A stretch of DNA of 64,000 nucleotides from assembly GCA_947624325.1 (NCBI GenBank), contig CANQJT010000001.1, forward strand, positions 124,001 to 188,000. The letters run 5' to 3'. The notes under the pieces are model-generated. The model made no database searches. It had not been told where the DNA came from and was given only the letters and a program-made list of their open reading frames with translations. This DNA is from Candidatus Gastranaerophilales bacterium (GTDB lineage Bacteria; Cyanobacteriota; Vampirovibrionia; Gastranaerophilales; Gastranaerophilaceae). Shown here piece by piece: positions 1 through 9,088 of the stretch. Both the position numbers and the translations under genes were made by a program. The number at the start of each line of letters is the position of its first letter. The stretch's first letter is position 1.

Positions 1-70
1 CCGTAGCTTAACAGGATAGAGCAAAGATCTCCGAAGTCTTTAGATGTGGGTTCAACTCCCATCGGGCACA
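1..70 (+). tRNA. tRNA-Arg(CCG), 5' end cut by window edge
   Basis: The window opens inside a tRNA gene. From tRNA position 5 onward the D stem (gctt/gagc), anticodon stem (aagat/gtctt), 7-nt anticodon loop ctccgaa and T arm (gtggg, ttcaact, cccat) all fold. The loop places CCG at positions 34-36, which reads the Arg codon CGG. The 3' acceptor strand cgggcac implies that the missing 5' bases are gtgc. The discriminator base is A and no CCA is encoded, unlike the tRNA-Phe gene at 61171. Confidence 0.93.
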
Positions 71-146
71 AATTAAATTTTTTAAATTTCTGGTATTTAT
101 TTGAATTATATAATATAATTTTTACATAGATTGAAAAAGGTAAATA

Positions 147-494
147 ATGACTAAAGAAATAGATACAGTTCCAATAGAAGTAATAATACTTACGGCAGAT
201 CATGAAATAAAAGGTACTGTTCATGTCTCAAAATATACAAAGACAAACAGAGAGTTGACAGATTTGCTAAACGATAAAGAAAAAAGATTTCTTGCCGTTA
301 CTAATGCGGAAATTCTTGAAAGGAATTCTAATGTTCCGCCAAGAAGGTATAACTTTTTGGAAATACATATTGACTGTATTATGATGGTACATCCTTCAAG
401 CCAAGTAGTATTTAGAGATACGGGTAAAGCGCAGGAAGATATCGCCCGTTTCAGAGAACTTCGTAAAAAATTAAATCAGACAAAACCTTTTTAG
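147..494 (+). CDS. conserved-looking small hypothetical protein, 115 aa
   Basis: I do not recognise this protein. It is soluble, with no signal peptide or membrane segment. The N-terminal half alternates short hydrophobic strands (VEVIILT, KGTVHVS) with charged turns, suggesting a small beta-rich fold; the C-terminus is a basic helix. The ATG follows an AAAAAGG ribosome site and an AT-rich upstream region containing TATAAT-like sequence. It ends one base before the next gene, so it is probably co-transcribed with the GT9 glycosyltransferase. No function is assigned. Confidence 0.7.
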   Translation: MTKEIDTVPIEVIILTADHEIKGTVHVSKYTKTNRELTDLLNDKEKRFLAVTNAEILERNSNVPPRRYNFLEIHIDCIMMVHPSSQVVFRDTGKAQEDIARFRELRKKLNQTKPF

Positions 495-495
495 T

Positions 496-1485
496 ATGAA
501 ACAGTTTAAAAATATTTTATTAATTAATTTCGGAGGAATCGGTGATGAAATATTATTCCTTCCTGTTATTCAGTGTTTAAGAAAAACATATCCTAATGCT
601 AAAATTACATTGTGCCTTGAAGGGCGAAGCAAGAGTTTTGTTAATCTTACCGATTTAATAAATGATTACTTTTGTGTCGATATTAAGACAAAAAATAAAT
701 ATCTGCAAATGATTAAACTCTATTTTAAAGCGCTTTTTGGAAAGTATGATTTGGTTATATCTTCAGGTGCTAATTCGTTAATTCCAGTTTTGCTTTTTTT
801 AACAGGGATTAAAACCAGAATAGGCTATAAATCATCAAAATTAAGTGAAAAATTATTAACATATGCAGTAAATTTAAATAAATATCAATATGCTGCAAAT
901 ATGTATTTTGATTTGGTAAAACCTGTTTCTGATTTACCGTTTGAATTTCCTTGTATTAAATCTGTTGAATGTGAAAAATTTCCGGAGTCTGTTTTAATTC
1001 ATCCCGGGGTCAGTAAAATAAGTGTAAATAAAAAAATTGTGAAAACTGTTAGTGCGGAAATATGGGCAGAAATCATAAAAAAGTTGCTGTTAAAAGGTAA
1101 AAAAGTATATTTGGCAGGCGGCCCGGATGACTATGATATTATAGATAAAATAAAGAAAAACTTATTAAATTATGATTTGACAAATTTTTTCGATATGTAC
1201 GGTAAGACTAAAAATATTTATGATTTGGCAAAGTTAATAAAGAGTTCTGAAATATTAATATGTTCTGACTCTGCACCAATGCATATTTCAGTTGCACTTA
1301 ATACCAAAACAATTGCTATATTCGGTCCGACTGATGAAAATAAACTTTTACCCAAATCAAATAATTTTATTGCGATAACTAATAATTGTGATTGTCGTCC
1401 TTGTTTGTGGGATAAAAGAAATACCACCTGTGAAAAACTTGATTGTTTAAATCTTAATATAGAAAATATATTAAAATTAATTTGA
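496..1485 (+). CDS. glycosyltransferase family 9 (heptosyltransferase-like)
   Basis: This 329-aa protein has the two-Rossmann GT-B layout of the GT9 family (WaaC/WaaF/WaaQ), which adds ADP-heptose or related sugars to the lipopolysaccharide core on the cytoplasmic face of the inner membrane. The N-terminal glycine-rich strand-turn (LLINFGGIGDEILFLPV, residues 7-23) is typical. So are a mid-protein VLIHPGVS strand and the C-terminal nucleotide-sugar region CSDSAPMHISVALN followed by AIFGPTDENK. The C-terminus carries a Cys-rich tail (CDCRPC...C...C) common in GT9 proteins. The acceptor and sugar cannot be told from sequence. It sits directly upstream of the SGNH array, which also looks like envelope-polysaccharide modification. 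Confidence 0.85.
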   Translation: MKQFKNILLINFGGIGDEILFLPVIQCLRKTYPNAKITLCLEGRSKSFVNLTDLINDYFCVDIKTKNKYLQMIKLYFKALFGKYDLVISSGANSLIPVLLFLTGIKTRIGYKSSKLSEKLLTYAVNLNKYQYAANMYFDLVKPVSDLPFEFPCIKSVECEKFPESVLIHPGVSKISVNKKIVKTVSAEIWAEIIKKLLLKGKKVYLAGGPDDYDIIDKIKKNLLNYDLTNFFDMYGKTKNIYDLAKLIKSSEILICSDSAPMHISVALNTKTIAIFGPTDENKLLPKSNNFIAITNNCDCRPCLWDKRNTTCEKLDCLNLNIENILKLI

Positions 1486-1588
1486 TTTTTTATTGTTATA
1501 ATTCTTTACGATTAGTCAAAATTTATATACTATTTTGTATAATATTTTCTGTATATTAATAAAATAATAAATTTTAGGAGGAAATATA

Positions 1589-2515
1589 ATGACTAAGTTT
1601 AGTAAAATACTTATTTTATCTGTTTTGGCTTTAATATTGGTAATTGGTGCTTTTTTCTTATTTGATCACTTTGTTTATATATCAAATTTTAAGAAATCTG
1701 ATTTTTGCCAAACTACTGAATATTGTAGAAAAAAATATGCGTGGTCTAATCCTTATGTTTATGGTTCTTTCTTCTATAACTATGGAAAAAAAGATGATAA
1801 TGACATTAAAGCCGAAAATTCTATATTATTATTGGGTGGTGCGGCTGCTAATACTACTGTTAATGCTTCCGGGGCATCTTTTGCAAAATTATACTCAAAA
1901 TATACTCACAGGCATGTAATTGATCGTTCTTTGGCAGGCGGCTGCGTTTCTAATGCTTATTTTTTAAGCACAAACGAAGAATTTTATAATACTATGCGCC
2001 CTGTTAATGAAGTTATATACATTTTAGAAAATCAAGATGCTGAAATTTTATATTCGCCCACTGCCAGATTGATTCCGGGTGAAGCTTTTAATCTTCATTA
2101 TTATGTTAAGAATAATCAAATAAAAATGAGTAATTATAATAATTACTTACTGAATTTCATCAGATCATTATATACATCTAAATTATTAGCAGATAATTAT
2201 GTTAAAAATTACATAACTAACTATTCTCATGTAGATAAAATTACAAATGATCAAGTCTTATTCTTAAAAGAAGCAAAAAAGAATATGGAAGAACATTGGA
2301 ATAATAAAATTAAATTTACTGTTTTAATCTATGGCCCAATTTTGTACCAAGATGAATTAACGGAAAAATTAATTGATGAAGGATTTAATGTAATAGATAT
2401 GGATTCCCTTACAGATGAAGAAATACATTCTTCAAAATATATGCAGTACGGTGTTCCTAACGAACAACTTTGGAATTTACTAATTCCTTTAATTGCTAGT
2501 GAAATTAGTAAATAA
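1589..2515 (+). CDS. SGNH-hydrolase paralogue 1, catalytically degenerate
   Basis: First of four tandem paralogues, 308 aa, with one N-terminal membrane segment (about residues 7-27) and a predicted extracytoplasmic domain. It aligns along its length with the next three proteins. Where they have the nucleophile block GCSFAYG or GCSYAYG, it reads GGAAANT, so the serine is alanine. Where they end in an Asp/His-Pro motif (for example DNHPTEAAW), it reads YGVPNEQLW, without the His. It keeps the strand after block I (HVIDRSLAGG) and the WxNPxVY region. I infer a pseudoenzyme or binding subunit. The start follows a good TAGGAGG site, the strongest in this array. Confidence 0.8.
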   Translation: MTKFSKILILSVLALILVIGAFFLFDHFVYISNFKKSDFCQTTEYCRKKYAWSNPYVYGSFFYNYGKKDDNDIKAENSILLLGGAAANTTVNASGASFAKLYSKYTHRHVIDRSLAGGCVSNAYFLSTNEEFYNTMRPVNEVIYILENQDAEILYSPTARLIPGEAFNLHYYVKNNQIKMSNYNNYLLNFIRSLYTSKLLADNYVKNYITNYSHVDKITNDQVLFLKEAKKNMEEHWNNKIKFTVLIYGPILYQDELTEKLIDEGFNVIDMDSLTDEEIHSSKYMQYGVPNEQLWNLLIPLIASEISK

Positions 2516-2541
2516 ATATTACTTCCGGGAAATCAACAAAC

Positions 2542-3465
2542 ATGCGAAAAAATAAAATATTAATAATCATAATTAATATTGTAGTTTTTATAAGTTTGTT
2601 TTTTGTAATAGATGATTTAATATATAGGTTTTTTAATAATGTAACATATAAATATCTGAAATCGGAAAAAGAATATTTATGGAAAAATCCTCCGGTATAT
2701 TTTCTTGATTATAATTTAGCAGGAAGACAAGTTAAGAATCCTGAAAATATAAATATTAAATATAAGAATAATCCTATTGTATTGTTTGGCTGTTCTTTTG
2801 CTTACGGTCAAAATTTAGATGATAATCAGACATTTGGATATAAACTGTCTGCCGGTTTAAAAAGACCTGTTATTAACAGAGCTATTAAAGCCGGCAGTTT
2901 ACAGCATATGTATTATCAATCTACTTTAGAACAATTTTATAAAGATATTCCTTTTTCCGATAATGTTGTTTATATAATGATTGACGATCAGACTCGCAGA
3001 ACTTTCATATATTCTTTTTATATTAATATAAAGTCATTTTATTTACATTATTCTGTTAAAAATAATGAATTAATTATGGATAATTATTCTAATCCTATAT
3101 TAAATTTTTTAAAATCATTATATATAGTAAAAGTATTTAATCATTTTTATGTAAATCTGTTCATAAAAAATGTTTTTACTGCAGATAAGCTTACTGATAT
3201 TGAACTGTTATACTTTATAAAAACAAGAGAAAATCTTGAAAAACATTGGAAAACAAAAGTCAAATTTACTGTGATAATTTATAATTGGATTCCGTGGGAA
3301 AGTATATTAGTTAAAAAATTAAAGAAAAATGGTTTTAATGTTATTGTATTCAGAGATTTAAAGAATATTGATATTAAATCCAATGAATATATGTCTGAAG
3401 ATTTTCATCCTAAAGAAGCAGCTTGGAATGTTTATGTGGATTTATGTAAGGATTTAATAAAATGA
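2542..3465 (+). CDS. membrane-anchored SGNH/GDSL-type hydrolase, paralogue 2
   Basis: 307 aa with an N-terminal transmembrane anchor (about residues 5-24) and a periplasm-facing domain. SGNH-like blocks are visible: I, VLFGCSFAYG with Ser85; II, glycine in AGSLQHM; III, YIMIDDQ; V, EDFHPKEAAW. Families with this layout (single anchor plus SGNH domain) often add or remove acetyl groups on polysaccharides, but the substrate here is unknown. It begins 26 nt after paralogue 1 without a clear ribosome-binding site and overlaps paralogue 3 by 4 nt, which implies co-transcription. Confidence 0.75.
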   Translation: MRKNKILIIIINIVVFISLFFVIDDLIYRFFNNVTYKYLKSEKEYLWKNPPVYFLDYNLAGRQVKNPENINIKYKNNPIVLFGCSFAYGQNLDDNQTFGYKLSAGLKRPVINRAIKAGSLQHMYYQSTLEQFYKDIPFSDNVVYIMIDDQTRRTFIYSFYINIKSFYLHYSVKNNELIMDNYSNPILNFLKSLYIVKVFNHFYVNLFIKNVFTADKLTDIELLYFIKTRENLEKHWKTKVKFTVIIYNWIPWESILVKKLKKNGFNVIVFRDLKNIDIKSNEYMSEDFHPKEAAWNVYVDLCKDLIK

Positions 3466-4427
3466 AAAAAATAATTATTTGTATAATTTTAAATATATGT
3501 ATTTTTTTATTTTTATTTTTTTATTTGGATAATTTAGTTTATAAGACTCAAAATAAAATATATGATTGGAAAACAAATAAACATTATGAATTTTTTAATC
3601 CGGATGTTTTTGAATTGAATTATAATTCATACGGAAGAGAAATATCTAAGTACGAGTTAAATTTGTATTACCCCCCCCCATCTGCGAAGTTTAATATAAA
3701 AGTAAAAGAAACGGATAATTATAAAATAAGTCCTATAATATTATTCGGCTGTTCTTTTGCATATGGTGTAAATTTATTTTATCAGCAAACTTTCGGATAT
3801 AAATTATCTTGTTTATTAAACAGAAAAGTTATAAACAGAGCTATAGGTGCAGGCAGTTTACAACATATGTATTATCAAACATCTCTGGATACATTTTATA
3901 AAAAAATACCAAAAACAAATAATGTTATTTATATTTTTATCAATGATCAGGTTAGAAGACCTTTAGTATATACCTTCCATCCAAATTCAGGGTTCTTTTA
4001 TCTTCATTATTCTCTAAAAAATAATGAATTAATTATGGATAATTATAAAAATCCGTTTGTTAATTTCTTAAAATCATTATATATTGTTAAATTGTTTCAT
4101 CATAAATATGTTTATTTTTTTATAAATGATAAGAAAAATACAGAATTTTTAACCGATCTTTTGGTTTTGTATTTTATAAAAATCAGAGAAAATCTTGAAA
4201 CACATTGGCAAACTAAAATAAATTTTAATGTTGTTATATATGATAATTTTAAATATAAAGACATTTTAATAAATAAATTAAAAAAAGAAAAATTTAATGT
4301 TATAGATGTTGCTGAACTTTCTGATAAATTGATGTTTGACGAAAAATATTTTAAAGATAACCATCCGACAGAAGCTGCCTGGGATTTATTAACTCCGTTA
4401 ATAGCGAAGAAACTGCTGTTGGACTAA
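3462..4427 (+). CDS. membrane-anchored SGNH/GDSL-type hydrolase, paralogue 3 with C8 tract
   Basis: 321 aa, with an N-terminal anchor (about residues 3-22) and the same blocks as its neighbour: ILFGCSFAYG (Ser98), AGSLQHM, YIFINDQ and KDNHPTEAAW. It overlaps paralogue 2 by an ATGA junction. Compared with its paralogues it has an insertion before the catalytic block, and this insertion contains a run of eight C (3671-3678) encoding YYPPPS. The frame is open as sequenced, but loss or gain of one C would truncate the protein before the catalytic serine, so it is a candidate contingency gene. Enzymatic substrate unknown. Confidence 0.75.
   Translation: MKKIIICIILNICIFLFLFFYLDNLVYKTQNKIYDWKTNKHYEFFNPDVFELNYNSYGREISKYELNLYYPPPSAKFNIKVKETDNYKISPIILFGCSFAYGVNLFYQQTFGYKLSCLLNRKVINRAIGAGSLQHMYYQTSLDTFYKKIPKTNNVIYIFINDQVRRPLVYTFHPNSGFFYLHYSLKNNELIMDNYKNPFVNFLKSLYIVKLFHHKYVYFFINDKKNTEFLTDLLVLYFIKIRENLETHWQTKINFNVVIYDNFKYKDILINKLKKEKFNVIDVAELSDKLMFDEKYFKDNHPTEAAWDLLTPLIAKKLLLD
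3671..3678 (+). repeat. C8 mononucleotide tract inside SGNH paralogue 3
   Basis: Eight consecutive C in a coding region that is otherwise AT-rich. The tract lies upstream of the catalytic Ser98 codon. Slippage by one base would switch the gene off. Confidence 0.9.
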
Positions 4428-4458
4428 TAATTTAGAATATAAAATATTTTATTTGAAA

Positions 4459-4480
4459 TTTACTATTTGTATATAGTAAA
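4459..4480. promoter_or_regulatory. 8-bp inverted repeat between SGNH paralogues 3 and 4
   Basis: TTTACTAT and ATAGTAAA flank a 6-nt centre. The dyad lies 32 nt before the start of paralogue 4 and inside the only sizeable gap (84 nt) of the array. It could be an operator or a weak attenuator; AT-rich chance is also possible. Confidence 0.3.
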
Positions 4481-4511
4481 ATAAGTATAAATAAAAAATT
4501 AAATTAGAAGT

Positions 4512-5444
4512 ATGGATAAATTAAAAGACATATTTACGATATTTGCAGTCAATTTTTGTATAATTATATTAATTTTATTTGTATTTGATTTTTTTGTATA
4601 TAGAAATTTAATTGATGAAAATACACTTAAAATCCAAGATTCAAATAATTCTTTTAAATATATGGTTTTTAATCCCAAAGTTTATTCATTAGACATCAAT
4701 AAATTCGGCAGAATTTCAACTGATAATAAATATATAAACGATGCAAAACCAATAATATTGATGGGCTGTTCTTATGCATACGGTATGAATTTAGAGAACG
4801 GACAAACATTTGAATATAAAATATCAGAATTATTAAAAAGAAATGTAATAAATAAAGCCATATTGGCAGGTGGAATTCAGCATATGTATTATTTGTCCTC
4901 AAATGAAGATTTTTATAAAAAAACAAAAAAATCTAATGATATTATATACATTTTAATAGAGGATCAATACAGAAGAATTCTGGTTTATACTTTTTTTAAA
5001 TTCCATAATATATTTTATTTGCATTACACAAAAAAAAATAATGAATTAATTATGGATAATTATAAAAATCCGTTTATTAATTTATTTAAGTCCTTATATA
5101 TATCAAAACTAATGAATCATATATGGGTATATAAATACATAAATAATGAAAAAAATGCTGATAAACTGACTGATTTAGAACTTTTATATTTTGAAAAAAT
5201 AAAAAATAATCTTGAAAAGCATTGGGGGGGGGTAAATTTCAATATTATTATATACGGTAATTATAAGTATTCTGATATGATAGCTAAAAAGCTAAAAAAT
5301 AAAGGGTTTAATGTAATCAAATGCCAAGATTTGACAAATGAAGACATTATGCAGGGTAAGTATATATCTGATGATAACCATCCGACAGAAGCAGCTTGGG
5401 ATTTATTAACTCCATTGATAGCTAAAAAGCTTGTATTAAACTAG
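4512..5444 (+). CDS. membrane-anchored SGNH/GDSL-type hydrolase, paralogue 4 with G8 tract
   Basis: 310 aa, with an N-terminal anchor (about residues 9-29), then ILMGCSYAYG (Ser87), AGGIQHM, YILIEDQ and DDNHPTEAAW. The C-terminal 15 residues are almost identical to paralogue 3, pointing to recent duplication or gene conversion. A run of eight G (5224-5231) encodes part of HWGGVNF, where the paralogues have HW-x-TK-x-x-F and are one residue longer. A slip here would remove the catalytic His. This copy is separated from paralogue 3 by 84 nt that may hold its own promoter. Confidence 0.75.
   Translation: MDKLKDIFTIFAVNFCIIILILFVFDFFVYRNLIDENTLKIQDSNNSFKYMVFNPKVYSLDINKFGRISTDNKYINDAKPIILMGCSYAYGMNLENGQTFEYKISELLKRNVINKAILAGGIQHMYYLSSNEDFYKKTKKSNDIIYILIEDQYRRILVYTFFKFHNIFYLHYTKKNNELIMDNYKNPFINLFKSLYISKLMNHIWVYKYINNEKNADKLTDLELLYFEKIKNNLEKHWGGVNFNIIIYGNYKYSDMIAKKLKNKGFNVIKCQDLTNEDIMQGKYISDDNHPTEAAWDLLTPLIAKKLVLN
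5224..5231 (+). repeat. G8 mononucleotide tract inside SGNH paralogue 4
   Basis: Eight consecutive G at a position where the paralogues have no G run. In-frame as sequenced. Indels would remove the C-terminal His-Pro block. Confidence 0.9.
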
Positions 5445-5506
5445 TATGTTATCTTTTTTATGTTTAGATTATAATTTTTATGTGAACAGTTAGGGAGAGA
5501 TTTATA

Positions 5507-7993
5507 GTGCTAAAGGACAAGTATTTTCCGCAGGAAATTGAAAAAAAATGGCAAAATCACTGGGATGAAACAAAGTTAAATAAAGTATATAATGACAAAG
5601 ATAAAGAAAAATATTATGTTTTGTCAATGCTTCCGTATCCTTCAGGTAAGCTGCATATGGGACATGTAAGAAATTATACAATTTCTGACGTTATTGCCCG
5701 TTATAAAAGAATGAACGGATATAATGTACTTCATCCTATGGGGTGGGACAGCTTCGGGCTACCTGCGGAAAATGCAGCAATTCAGCATGGTGCTAATCCG
5801 AAAAAATGGACTCTTGATAATATTGCATATATGAAAAAACAATTAAAAGAACTTGGATTAATGGTAGATTGGGATAGAGAAGTAACGACTTGTCTGCCTG
5901 AATACTATAAGTGGACACAATATTTCTTTATACAAATGTTTAAAAAAGGCTTGGCTTATAAAAAGGAAGCGGCTGTTAACTGGTGTAACAACTGTGCAAC
6001 CGTTTTAGCCAACGAACAGGTTATTGACGGTAAATGCTGGCGCTGTGACGGAGAAGTTGAAAAAAAATACTTATCTCAATGGTTTTTGAAGATAACTGAC
6101 TATGCACAAGAACTTTTGGATGATATATCAAAGCTCGGCGGCTGGCCGGATAGTGTTAAAACTATGCAAAGAAATTGGATTGACCGCTCAACCGGTGCTA
6201 TTTTAAGATTTAAAGTTAAAGAAATAGATGGCTTAGAAGTCCCTGTATATACAACAAGACCTGATACCGCATATGGTATTACATACCTTGTTGTAGCACC
6301 CGAATATAAGGATATTGAAAAATTAACAACTCCTGCGAATAAAAAAGCGGTTGAAGCATACAGACAAAACGCAAGAAAAATGTCTGAAATAGAAAGACTT
6401 TCTACTGAAAGGATTAAAACAGGTGTTCCTTTGGGTACTCACTTAATAAATCCCTTAAATGGTGAGGAATTTCCTGTATGGACTGCTGATTATGCACTTG
6501 CAGAATACGGTACAGGTGCTGTTATGGCTGTTCCTGCACATGATGAGAGAGACTTCGCTTTCGCTAAAAAATACAATCTTCCAATAAAAATTGTAATTCA
6601 AAATCCTGAAAATACTTTAACTGAATTAAAAGAAGCATATACAGATAAAGGTGTGCTTGTAAATTCACTTGATTGCAACGGATTAGATAATGAAAAAGCA
6701 AAACAAGTTATTATAGATAAAGCAGTTAAAGGCGGTTTTGGTGAAGCAAAGGTTCAATTCAGACTTCGTGACTGGTTGATTTCAAGACAAAGGTACTGGG
6801 GAACACCAATTCCTATTGTTTATTGTCCTAAATGCGGAACAGTTCCTGTCGATGAAAAAGACCTTCCCGTACTGCTGCCTGAAGATGTTGATTTTAGTGT
6901 AAAAGGGATGTCACCAGTTAAAACATCCGAAAGCTTTAAGTATACAACTTGTCCTATTTGCGGCGGCAGAGCGGAAAGAGAAACGGATACTATGGATACA
7001 TTTATGTGCTCAAACTGGTATTTCTACCGTTATACCGATGCAAGAAACCAAGATGCCCCTTTTGATAAAGATATTCTTCACTATTGGGCTCCTGTTGACC
7101 AGTATGTTGGAGGTATTGAACATGCAATACTTCACTTATTATATTCAAGATTTTTTACTAAAGCATTAAGAGATTTAGGCATAATTAATATTGATGAACC
7201 GTTTAAAAACTTGTTAACTCAAGGTATGGTACTAAAAGACGGGTCAAAAATGTCAAAATCAAAAGGAAATACAGTTGACCCTGATGAAATATTTGCAAAT
7301 TACGGAGCAGATACGGCAAGACTGTTCATTTTATCAGACTCACCGCCGAATAGAGATTTTGATTGGTCAGATGCAGGTGTTGAAGGCTGCTATAAATTTT
7401 TAAATCGTTTGTGGCGCTTGTATTCTGAACATCAGAACGATATTACTTTGAACTATAATCTTCCTGATATTAATTCGTTATCTAAGGATAATAATAACTT
7501 AGTAAGAGAAGTTCATATGACAATAAAAAAAGTTTCACAGGATATTTCAAATGAATTTCAATTTAACACTGTAATATCAAAATACAGAGAATTTGCAAAC
7601 TACATAAGCGATTATCTTAATAAGAAAACTGAATTGAATGACGAAGATAAAAATGTTTTAAGTTTTGCATTGATAAGTTACTTAAAAATGCTTGCTCCCG
7701 TATTACCTCATATGACTGAAGAAATCTATGAAGGCATAGGTGGAAGTGATTCAGTGCATAAGCTGAATTGGCCGAAATATGATGAAAACCTTGCAAAAAC
7801 AAGTTCAATAACTTTAGTAGTTCAAATTAACGGTAAAGTTAAAGAAAAAATAGAAGTTGATGCTGAAGCTTCAAAAGAGGAACTTGAAAAAACAGCATTA
7901 AACAGTACAAGAATAAAGGAACTTACATCAGGTAAAGAGATAGTAAAAGTTATAGTTGTTCCTTCAAAGCTTGTTAATATTGTAGTTAAGTAA
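5507..7993 (+). CDS. leuS: leucyl-tRNA synthetase
   Basis: 828-aa class I aminoacyl-tRNA synthetase charging tRNA-Leu in the cytoplasm. The HIGH-type motif is HMGH (residues 50-53, in PYPSGKLHMGH) and the KMSKS loop is intact (about residues 581-586, GSKMSKSKGN). The CP1 editing domain contains the conserved TRPDTAYG and AVPAHDERD stretches, and a zinc-knuckle-like CNNC...CWRC is present. Length is normal for bacteria. The start is GTG at 5507, eight bases after an AGGGAGAGA ribosome site, and the MLKDKYFPQEIE N-terminus fits the family. The gene runs into the radical SAM gene with a 12-nt gap. Confidence 0.97.
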   Translation: MLKDKYFPQEIEKKWQNHWDETKLNKVYNDKDKEKYYVLSMLPYPSGKLHMGHVRNYTISDVIARYKRMNGYNVLHPMGWDSFGLPAENAAIQHGANPKKWTLDNIAYMKKQLKELGLMVDWDREVTTCLPEYYKWTQYFFIQMFKKGLAYKKEAAVNWCNNCATVLANEQVIDGKCWRCDGEVEKKYLSQWFLKITDYAQELLDDISKLGGWPDSVKTMQRNWIDRSTGAILRFKVKEIDGLEVPVYTTRPDTAYGITYLVVAPEYKDIEKLTTPANKKAVEAYRQNARKMSEIERLSTERIKTGVPLGTHLINPLNGEEFPVWTADYALAEYGTGAVMAVPAHDERDFAFAKKYNLPIKIVIQNPENTLTELKEAYTDKGVLVNSLDCNGLDNEKAKQVIIDKAVKGGFGEAKVQFRLRDWLISRQRYWGTPIPIVYCPKCGTVPVDEKDLPVLLPEDVDFSVKGMSPVKTSESFKYTTCPICGGRAERETDTMDTFMCSNWYFYRYTDARNQDAPFDKDILHYWAPVDQYVGGIEHAILHLLYSRFFTKALRDLGIINIDEPFKNLLTQGMVLKDGSKMSKSKGNTVDPDEIFANYGADTARLFILSDSPPNRDFDWSDAGVEGCYKFLNRLWRLYSEHQNDITLNYNLPDINSLSKDNNNLVREVHMTIKKVSQDISNEFQFNTVISKYREFANYISDYLNKKTELNDEDKNVLSFALISYLKMLAPVLPHMTEEIYEGIGGSDSVHKLNWPKYDENLAKTSSITLVVQINGKVKEKIEVDAEASKEELEKTALNSTRIKELTSGKEIVKVIVVPSKLVNIVVK

Positions 7994-8005
7994 CGGGGAC
8001 GTTTA

Positions 8006-9043
8006 ATGAAGTATAAGTTTTGTCAGCAAATAGACAGACACTTGTGTTTTAACATAAATAATATATATAGCTGTACTGTTGGAAATAATACCAGAGGACA
8101 TTCTTTGCCGTTAATTTATGAAAATTATAACGGCGAATTAATTGATTGGGATAAATTTTTTGAGGAAAGAGAACAAATCAAACAAAATTTTAAAGAAGGA
8201 AAGCAGCTTGAAAATTGTAAGGATTGTTTTTTCCTTCATGAAATGGAGTGGGATTATATAAATCAAAAGAGAGAATTTAAATACATTCAATTTTCTCACT
8301 GGCTTATGTGTAATTCCAAGTGCATATATTGTACAAATCATACGGAATATGACAGGTCTAAAAAGTCTGATACATTTGATTCCGTTCCTGTTTTAGCTGA
8401 TTTGATTAAGCGAGGTTATGTTAATGAAAGGACTAAAATTGACTTCGCCGGTGGAGAACCTACTTTATATTACCATTTTAATGAATTACTAAAGTTGTTA
8501 ATTGATAATAATATAAGAGATATTATTGTCCACTCAAACGTAATCAATTATTCTAAGACAATTGAGGATGGAATTAAAAAAGGCTTTGTAAGTCTTTGTG
8601 TATCTGTCGATGCAGGTTCAAAAAAAGTTCATGAAAAAGTTAAAGGAGTAAAATCATACAATAAAGTATGGAAGCATATTAAAAAGTATGCATCAAAGAA
8701 AAATCCTTTATCAAAAAATGAAATATCATTAAAATATATTATTATACCCGGTGTTAATGATACGGAAAATGAAATTGAATTATGGCTTCAAAAATCAATT
8801 AATGCAGGCATAAATAAAGTTGTTTTAAATGCTGATAATAATATTTTTATAAAGTCTAAGTGGGATGAAGAACATCATAAACAAAGCTTGCTTGAGATGC
8901 AAAAAGTAGTTGATTTATCTGAGTATTTTGTTAAAAGAGTTAGAGAATTAAATCTTCATGCCTTTTTAGAGTTTAATGTTACAGCCTCTTACAAAACATT
9001 AAACAAGGAAATTCCAAATTTAGATTATTATTATTACATATAA
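8006..9043 (+). CDS. radical SAM protein of unknown substrate, copy A
   Basis: 345 aa. The CxxxCxxC radical SAM cluster site is CNSKCIYC (about residues 102-109), followed by the SAM-binding glycine motif FAGGEPTLY and a TIM-barrel body (SVDAGSKKVHEKVKG, KYIIIPGVND). An N-terminal segment with a GELIDW turn and a second CKDC motif followed by EW precedes the core and may bind an auxiliary cluster. The protein is paralogous over its whole length to the one encoded at 10205-11185 on the other strand. It lies 12 nt after leuS and is followed by a strong terminator. The substrate is unknown. Confidence 0.85.
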   Translation: MKYKFCQQIDRHLCFNINNIYSCTVGNNTRGHSLPLIYENYNGELIDWDKFFEEREQIKQNFKEGKQLENCKDCFFLHEMEWDYINQKREFKYIQFSHWLMCNSKCIYCTNHTEYDRSKKSDTFDSVPVLADLIKRGYVNERTKIDFAGGEPTLYYHFNELLKLLIDNNIRDIIVHSNVINYSKTIEDGIKKGFVSLCVSVDAGSKKVHEKVKGVKSYNKVWKHIKKYASKKNPLSKNEISLKYIIIPGVNDTENEIELWLQKSINAGINKVVLNADNNIFIKSKWDEEHHKQSLLEMQKVVDLSEYFVKRVRELNLHAFLEFNVTASYKTLNKEIPNLDYYYYI

Positions 9044-9072
9044 AAAATACCGCATATATAATGCGGTATTTT
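9044..9072. terminator. bidirectional intrinsic terminator
   Basis: A 12-bp perfect stem (aaaataccgcat/atgcggtatttt) with a 5-nt loop separates the convergent radical SAM (+) and aquaporin (-) genes. A/T runs flank both sides. Confidence 0.85.
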
Positions 9073-9088
9073 TATGATTTTAAACTAA

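Noticed and set aside
1644-1919. Second open frame inside SGNH paralogue 1
   Set aside because: Alternative-frame translation of the real gene; no ribosome site and no conserved features.
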